From the NCBI GenBank assembly GCA_009781325.1, contig WQYJ01000051.1, positions 1 through 11,373 on the forward strand: a DNA stretch of 11,373 nucleotides, written 5' to 3'. Below are positions 6,996 through 11,373 of the stretch, in pieces (the first letter of the stretch is position 1; each line of letters begins with the position of its first letter). The stretch is from Propionibacteriaceae bacterium. Lineage in GTDB: Bacteria; Actinomycetota; Actinomycetes; Propionibacteriales; Propionibacteriaceae. Position numbers and translations under genes: made by a program. The notes beneath the pieces were generated by a model. It was not told the origin of the DNA and made no database searches. It was given only the letters and a program-made list of their open reading frames with translations.

Positions 6996-8971
6996 TGGCT
7001 GATCCGGCGCTGTGGAGACCCAAGACTTCCGAGATTCCGAAGCAGCCAGGTGTCTACCGCTTCCTGGATGAACACGATCGTGTCATCTATGTCGGTAAGG
7101 CTAAGAATCTGCGAGCTCGGCTCGTCTCGTACTTCCAAGATGCCGGTCAGCTTCATCCGCGTACGAAACTGATGGTGCAGTCGGCCTGCCAAGTGGAGTG
7201 GACATCCGTGGCGAACGAACTCGAAGCCCTGCAGTTGGAATACACATGGATCAAAGAATATGAACCGCGTTTCAATGTGAAATACCGCGATGATAAGTCC
7301 TATCCGTGGTTGTGTGTGACCTGGTCAGAGGAGTATCCGAGGGTTTTCGTCGGCCGGGGCAGCAAGAAGAAAGGCTGGAGATATTACGGGCCCTATGCCG
7401 AAGCGTGGGCGATCCGCGAGTCCATTGACGCGTTGTTGGGTGTCTTTCCGATGAGGTCGTGTTCTGCGGGGGTGTTCCGATCGGCGAAGTCGAGCGGACG
7501 TCCTTGCTTGATGGGGTACATCGACAAATGCTGTGCTCCGTGTGTGGGTCGGGTCACTGCCCCGGAACATCGGGCGATTGCTGCTGACTTCTGTTCGGCG
7601 ATCGCGGGGAGAGCGGCTGGCTATGTTCGTACTCTTGAAGAGCAGATGAAAACCTATTCTGCACAGATGGAGTTCGAGAAAGCTGCGGTGGCTCGGGATA
7701 AGGCCGAGGCTCTGCGCCGAGTCATGGAGCGCAATGCCATCGTCTTGGAGGATTCCGCAGATCTGGATGTGATCGCTGTGGTGCTGGATCCGCTGGAAGT
7801 AGCCGTGCAGCTTTTCCATGTGCGGTCGGGCAGAATCTTGGCAGAACGCGGATGGGTGGCTGATCGCGGAGCCATGGGTGAGGGTGAGTCGGAGATCACT
7901 GATGTGGATCTGATGGATCTTATCGAAGCCTTTATTCTGCAGATTTACGGTGATGTTGAAGGCGAACCCGAGGAACGTAAACGCATCATTCCGCCTGAAA
8001 TTCTTGTGCAGGCACTGCCTGGGTCAGTCGGCGTCTTAGCTGAGTTGCTGGGAACTGAGCGCGGTACGAAGGTGACCATTCGCGTACCGGCTCGCGGTGA
8101 CAAGAAGCGCCTGATGGAAACAGCCGAGAAGAATGCAGGATCGACCCTGCTGCTGCACAAGACCCGGCGGGCATCCGACTTGACCACCCGCAATCAGGCA
8201 CTCGCGGAGATTGCTGAGGTCTTGGAGATGGACGGTATTCCTCTGCGTATCGAGGGCTATGACATCTCCCATATCCAGGGCACCAACACTGTGGCATCTA
8301 TGGTTGTCTTCGAAGACGGTCTCTCCCGGAAATCCGAATACCGCCACTTCGCAATCACAACGGTTGAATCCAACGACATTGGAGCCATGAAAGAGGTTCT
8401 GACCAGGAGATTCTCCAGGCTTGATGCTGATCGTGAAGCGATGACGGATGCGGATGGTGTCATCGATGCCTCCACTCGTACTGCGAAGAGATTCTCCTAT
8501 TTACCTGCGCTGATCCTCGTTGATGGGGGTGCTGGGCAAGCCAAGATTGCACGTCAGACCCTGGATAGTCTGGGTTTCGAATCGGTGATGGTTGCTGGTC
8601 TGGCTAAGAGGCTGGAGGAGGTCTGGGTCCCTGGTCAGGATTATCCGAGTATTCTGCCGCGAACATCTCAGGGGCTCTATCTGCTCCAAAGAATCCGTGA
8701 TGAAGCCCACCGGTTTGCCATTAGCTACCACCGTACTAAGCGCTCTCGATCGATGATTGAATCCCTGCTTGATGGTGTTCCTGGTCTGGGAGAGGTACGG
8801 CGCAAGGCTCTGCTGAAGGCTTTCGGGTCGCTGAAGAAACTTCGTGCTGCTTCCGTGGAGGAGATCGCACTCGTACCAGGATTCGGGCCCGGACTGGCTG
8901 CCGGGGTCGCGCAGGCTGTCCGAGTCAAGGATGAAGCAATCAATCTGGCTACCGGAGAGCTGATCGATTAA
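6995..8971 (+). CDS. uvrC: Excinuclease ABC subunit C (UvrC)
   Basis: UvrC is the dual-incision nuclease that cuts on both sides of a UvrB-marked lesion. The order of domains over 658 residues is canonical. A GIY-YIG nuclease (GVY 19-21, YVG 32-34) makes the 3' cut. A cysteine cluster follows (C156, C171, C179, C183), the expected iron-sulfur ligands, with an extra C180. A UVR domain (about 213-247) docks on UvrB. The RNase H-like nuclease for the 5' cut has D423 in GYDISH, D510 in LVDGG and H572 in DEAHRF. Tandem helix-hairpin-helix motifs (about 591-642) bind DNA. The ATG shares its A with the uvrA stop (TGATG), so translation is probably coupled and the two proteins are made together. Confidence 0.98.
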   Translation: MADPALWRPKTSEIPKQPGVYRFLDEHDRVIYVGKAKNLRARLVSYFQDAGQLHPRTKLMVQSACQVEWTSVANELEALQLEYTWIKEYEPRFNVKYRDDKSYPWLCVTWSEEYPRVFVGRGSKKKGWRYYGPYAEAWAIRESIDALLGVFPMRSCSAGVFRSAKSSGRPCLMGYIDKCCAPCVGRVTAPEHRAIAADFCSAIAGRAAGYVRTLEEQMKTYSAQMEFEKAAVARDKAEALRRVMERNAIVLEDSADLDVIAVVLDPLEVAVQLFHVRSGRILAERGWVADRGAMGEGESEITDVDLMDLIEAFILQIYGDVEGEPEERKRIIPPEILVQALPGSVGVLAELLGTERGTKVTIRVPARGDKKRLMETAEKNAGSTLLLHKTRRASDLTTRNQALAEIAEVLEMDGIPLRIEGYDISHIQGTNTVASMVVFEDGLSRKSEYRHFAITTVESNDIGAMKEVLTRRFSRLDADREAMTDADGVIDASTRTAKRFSYLPALILVDGGAGQAKIARQTLDSLGFESVMVAGLAKRLEEVWVPGQDYPSILPRTSQGLYLLQRIRDEAHRFAISYHRTKRSRSMIESLLDGVPGLGEVRRKALLKAFGSLKKLRAASVEEIALVPGFGPGLAAGVAQAVRVKDEAINLATGELID

Positions 8972-9033
8972 CCGCTGGACTTGGTATTCCGGGATAGGAT
9001 TGCTTGAGGATCACCTATCAAGAGAGTTTGGTC

Positions 9034-9879
9034 GTGGAGTTAGTCATCATCACCGGAATGTCAGGAGCTGGGCGGCATACGGCTGCCAAAGCGATGGAGG
9101 ACTTGGGATGGTATGTCGTCGACAATCTGCCTCCAGCTATGTTGCTGAACCTGGCGATCTACATGGACTCCGAGAATACCAAGAGGTTGGCGGTGGTTCT
9201 CGATGTTCGCACGCGCGGGGACTTGGAACAGATTCCCACCCTCTTCGAAACCCTCGAACCACTGGCTGGATCACCTCAAATCGTCTTCCTGGAAGCCGAT
9301 GATGCTGAGATCGTACGACGCCAGGAAGCATCGCGACGTCCCGTACCCCTGCAGGGGACAGGAAACCTGCTGGAGGGAATCCAAGCTGAGCGGCGCATGA
9401 TGAGCGCTCTGCGTGCCTCAGCAGACATGGTTATTGACACCACGAGCCTGACTGGGCGTCAGTTGGCGCACAGAATTGCGGCTGCTTATAGTGATGAAGA
9501 GGCCGAGATTAATCTGACGATCATGTCTTTTGGCTTTAAGAATGGAATTCCCATCGACGCCGATATTGTGCTCGATGTGCGCTTCTTGCCGAATCCTCAC
9601 TGGGTCCTGGAGCTTCGTCCTCAGACGGGGCTCAGTCTGGCTGTCTCCTCGTACGTGCTGGGTTCTAATCTTGCTGGGCAGTATCTTGACTCGGTCATCG
9701 CCATGCTCGACACAGCCTTCAAGGGTTATCTTGTCGAGCAAAAGAGGCTTGTCACCCTGGCTATTGGTTGTACGGGAGGCAAGCATCGCTCGGTGGCTAT
9801 TGCCGAGGAACTTACTCGACGTTTCAAAGATGCGGGGCAGCCGGTCTCAGTGATGCACCGCGATCTGGGGAGGGAATAA
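9034..9879 (+). CDS. rapZ: RapZ/YvcJ-family P-loop nucleotide-binding protein
   Basis: From the GTG chosen here the protein has 281 residues, normal for RapZ. In E. coli RapZ is an RNA-binding adaptor that controls the amino-sugar enzyme GlmS; in Bacillus YvcJ binds and hydrolyses nucleotides; the actinobacterial role is less clear. Seen: an N-terminal P-loop GMSGAGRHT (8-16), the following DLGWYVVDNLPP, a DVR motif in strand VVLDVRT, and the conserved C-terminal core with FGFKNG, DVRFLPNP and IGCTGGKHRS. The P-loop has Arg for Lys, common in actinobacteria, and His where Ser/Thr normally follows. The GTG is preceded by AGAGAG (9021-9026) at a 7-base gap. A TTG at 9004, with AGGA only 4 bases before it, is the alternative and would add 10 residues. 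It lies 62 bases after the uvrC stop and overlaps yvcK by one base. Confidence 0.93.
   Translation: MELVIITGMSGAGRHTAAKAMEDLGWYVVDNLPPAMLLNLAIYMDSENTKRLAVVLDVRTRGDLEQIPTLFETLEPLAGSPQIVFLEADDAEIVRRQEASRRPVPLQGTGNLLEGIQAERRMMSALRASADMVIDTTSLTGRQLAHRIAAAYSDEEAEINLTIMSFGFKNGIPIDADIVLDVRFLPNPHWVLELRPQTGLSLAVSSYVLGSNLAGQYLDSVIAMLDTAFKGYLVEQKRLVTLAIGCTGGKHRSVAIAEELTRRFKDAGQPVSVMHRDLGRE
9868..9875 (+). promoter_or_regulatory. Ribosome binding site that fixes the yvcK start
   Basis: GGGAGGGA lies 3 bases before the ATG at 9879, inside the end of rapZ, and is the strongest Shine-Dalgarno match in the window. Together with the TAATG overlap it selects this ATG over an in-frame TTG at 9768. Confidence 0.7.
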
Positions 9880-10817
9880 TGAGCCTTCCCAAGGTCGTTG
9901 CCTTCGGTGGGGGTCATGGTTTGGCTGCCACTCTCATGGCGCTGAAAAGACTCACCGATTGTGTCACGGCTGTGGTTACTGTTGCTGATGACGGCGGTTC
10001 GTCGGGGCGTCTGCGGGAAGAATTCGACTGTCTGCCGCCAGGAGATCTGCGGATGGCCCTGGCTGCTCTGACTGGAGATAACCCTGAGGGTCGGCTCTGG
10101 ACCGATGTCCTGCAATCACGCTTCGGTGGTAGTGGTCCGCTGTCTGGGCATGCTATTGGGAATCTCCTGATTGCTGGTTTATGGCAGCGTGACCCCAATC
10201 CTGTGACTGGGTTGGATGCTGTTGGGCGCCTCCTAGAGGCCCAAGGCCGGGTTCTTCCGATGGCTTCAGTGCCCTTGGTGATTTCTGCTGATGTGGTGGG
10301 TATCGACCATGAATGCCCTGATGATGTCTGTTGTTTAACCGGTCAAGCCCGTATCGCCGAGACCGAAGGAGATGTTCTTCAGGTACGCCTGACTCCGCCG
10401 GATCCTCCTGCCTGCCCGGAAGCTGTTGCCTCGATCATGGAGGCTGATTATCTGATCTTTGGGCCTGGCTCGTGGTTCACCTCAGTCGTACCTCACCTGC
10501 TGGTTCCGGAACTGGTGTCGGCGATTTTGACGACCAAAGCTAAGAGGATCTGTGTGATGAACCTGTCGCCAGTGGGGGAGACAAGCGGATTTACTCCAAC
10601 CCGGCATATTGAGGTATTGGCTGAGCACTGTCCACAACTGACTTTTGATACCGTGATTGCTGACCCTCGTTTTGTTCAAGACGATCCTCATTTGGAGCAG
10701 CTTGTGGCATCGATGAGAGCTGAATTGCTGGTTGCCGAGGTCGGTCTGCGAGACGGTTCCCCCCGGCATGATCCCTTCCTTCTTGCTGCAACGCTGGCTG
10801 ATGTGATGGAATTGTAA
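9879..10817 (+). CDS. yvcK: YvcK/CofD-like gluconeogenesis factor (CuvA in mycobacteria)
   Basis: A 312-residue Rossmann-like protein of the YvcK branch of the CofD family. In Bacillus YvcK is needed for growth on gluconeogenic carbon and for cell shape, and binds UDP-sugars; in mycobacteria CuvA affects envelope growth. Motifs seen: GGGHGL (10-15), ADDGGSSGRLR (36-46), PPGDLR (53-58), GHAIGNLL (90-97), GPGSWFTS (195-202) and NLSPVGETSGF (228-238), all in the expected order. The absence of the phospholactate-transferase context (F420 genes) supports YvcK rather than CofD. The ATG overlaps the rapZ stop by one base, and the reading frame enters no extra conserved sequence upstream, so the short start is right. 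Confidence 0.96.
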   Translation: MSLPKVVAFGGGHGLAATLMALKRLTDCVTAVVTVADDGGSSGRLREEFDCLPPGDLRMALAALTGDNPEGRLWTDVLQSRFGGSGPLSGHAIGNLLIAGLWQRDPNPVTGLDAVGRLLEAQGRVLPMASVPLVISADVVGIDHECPDDVCCLTGQARIAETEGDVLQVRLTPPDPPACPEAVASIMEADYLIFGPGSWFTSVVPHLLVPELVSAILTTKAKRICVMNLSPVGETSGFTPTRHIEVLAEHCPQLTFDTVIADPRFVQDDPHLEQLVASMRAELLVAEVGLRDGSPRHDPFLLAATLADVMEL

Positions 10818-10856
10818 GTCGTATGTCGAGCGTAGCTTCTACGAAAGAGTGAACTC
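10818..10856 (+). other. yvcK-whiA gap with ribosome site and two exclusive hairpins
   Basis: AAAGAG (10844-10849) lies 7 bases before the whiA ATG and is the likely ribosome binding site. CGTAG (10831-10835) can pair with CTACG (10839-10843) around 3 bases. Alternatively TCGTA (10819-10823) can pair with TACGA (10840-10844). The two share bases and cannot form together. Each stem has only 5 pairs, so chance is possible. No promoter or terminator is evident. Confidence 0.35.
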
Positions 10857-11373
10857 ATGGCGCTGACACAGGATGTCAAGGCAGAACTGGCTGTTCTGCC
10901 CGTTGCAAAGCACTGTTGTCGCAGGGCTGAAGCTGCCACAATGCTTCGCTTCGCCGGGGGTCTTCATATCACTGGTGCGGGCAATATTATGGTCGAAGCA
11001 GAGTTCGATACTGGAGCCGCTGCACGGCGATTGAGAATGTCTATCACTGAAGTTTTCGGGTTGACTTCTGAGTTAATTACCGTACGAGGATCGGGCTTGC
11101 GCCGAGGTACGCGTTATCTTGTCAGGTTGGTCAAAGATGGTCCTGCCATTGCTCGATTGACTGGGCTGATTAATGCCCAGGGACGGCCCGTACGCGGTCT
11201 TCCTGCTGGGATTGTCGGTGGGGGGATGTGTGACTGCGTCGCTGCTTGGAGGGGAGCCTTCCTCGCTCACGGGTGCCTGACTGAGCCTGGGCGATCGATG
11301 GCTATGGAGATCACAGCTCCGGGTCAAGAAGCAGCGATGGCCTTGGTTGGGGCTGCTCGCCGGTTGGGGGTGA
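10857..11373 (+). CDS. whiA: WhiA transcriptional regulator, N-terminal part (cut by window edge)
   Basis: The frame is open from ATG 10857 to the edge: 172 codons, roughly the first half of a protein usually a little over 300 residues. The start MALTQDVKAELA, the stretch CCRRAEAATMLRFAGGLHI (20-38), and GAFLAHGCLTEP (133-144) are typical of WhiA. The last is a relic of the LAGLIDADG homing-endonuclease fold that WhiA uses without nuclease activity. The DNA-binding helix-turn-helix half lies beyond the edge. In Streptomyces WhiA works with WhiB to switch on sporulation septation; in firmicutes it affects division and chromosome segregation. The gene follows yvcK after 39 bases. The final TGA in the window is out of frame, so no truncation is implied. 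Confidence 0.95.
   Translation, partial: MALTQDVKAELAVLPVAKHCCRRAEAATMLRFAGGLHITGAGNIMVEAEFDTGAAARRLRMSITEVFGLTSELITVRGSGLRRGTRYLVRLVKDGPAIARLTGLINAQGRPVRGLPAGIVGGGMCDCVAAWRGAFLAHGCLTEPGRSMAMEITAPGQEAAMALVGAARRLGV

Noticed and set aside
9007..9033. Stretch resembling 16S rRNA ends (GGATCACCT followed by AGAGTTTGGTC)
   Set aside because: Only about 20 scattered bases match, inside the rapZ leader or N-terminus and with no rRNA body. Treated as coincidence.
9768..9878. Upstream in-frame TTG start for yvcK adding 37 residues
   Set aside because: The extension overlaps rapZ, is not YvcK-like, and the ATG at 9879 has a strong ribosome site and a conserved N-terminus.

Overview
The window looks like chromosomal core DNA from an actinobacterium of moderate G+C content, clearly below the level of Streptomyces or Mycobacterium. 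The evidence for Actinobacteria is: an UvrA whose first zinc site reads Cys-Pro-Asn-Gly-His, a RapZ with GxSGAGR in the P-loop, a WhiA close to the Streptomyces type, a mycothiol-dependent maleylpyruvate isomerase-like protein, an actinobacterial LexA box and a PafBC-type (RecA-NDp) promoter. I cannot name the genus.

Layout. Positions 1-141 hold no recognisable gene, but contain a small perfect hairpin (58-75) and a good PafBC-type DNA-damage promoter (113-135) placed so that uvrB would be transcribed from its own start codon. uvrB (142-2211) is followed after 55 bases by a TerC/Alx-family membrane protein gene (2267-3244). Convergent to it lies a mycothiol/DinB-superfamily gene (3275-3991, minus strand). 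It shares a 130-base divergent intergenic region with uvrA; that region carries a minus-strand promoter (TTTACA-17-TTTAAT) and a near-consensus LexA/SOS box (4065-4080). Then come five tightly packed plus-strand genes: uvrA (4122-6995), uvrC (1-base overlap), rapZ, yvcK (1-base overlap) and whiA, which runs off the right edge.

Function. UvrA, UvrB and UvrC are the complete core of bacterial nucleotide excision repair. RapZ, YvcK and WhiA form the widely conserved cluster tied to envelope metabolism and to cell-division or sporulation control. The spacing suggests that transcription starting at the SOS-controlled uvrA promoter can continue into rapZ-yvcK-whiA. uvrB and uvrA seem to answer to two different damage circuits, PafBC and LexA.

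No mobile element, CRISPR array, tRNA or rRNA is seen. I found no wholly new gene system. The most unusual signals are the paired damage-response promoters, an apparent excess of the CGTAC/CGTACG motif across all genes, a sharp codon-usage break inside uvrB, and a histidine in the RapZ P-loop.
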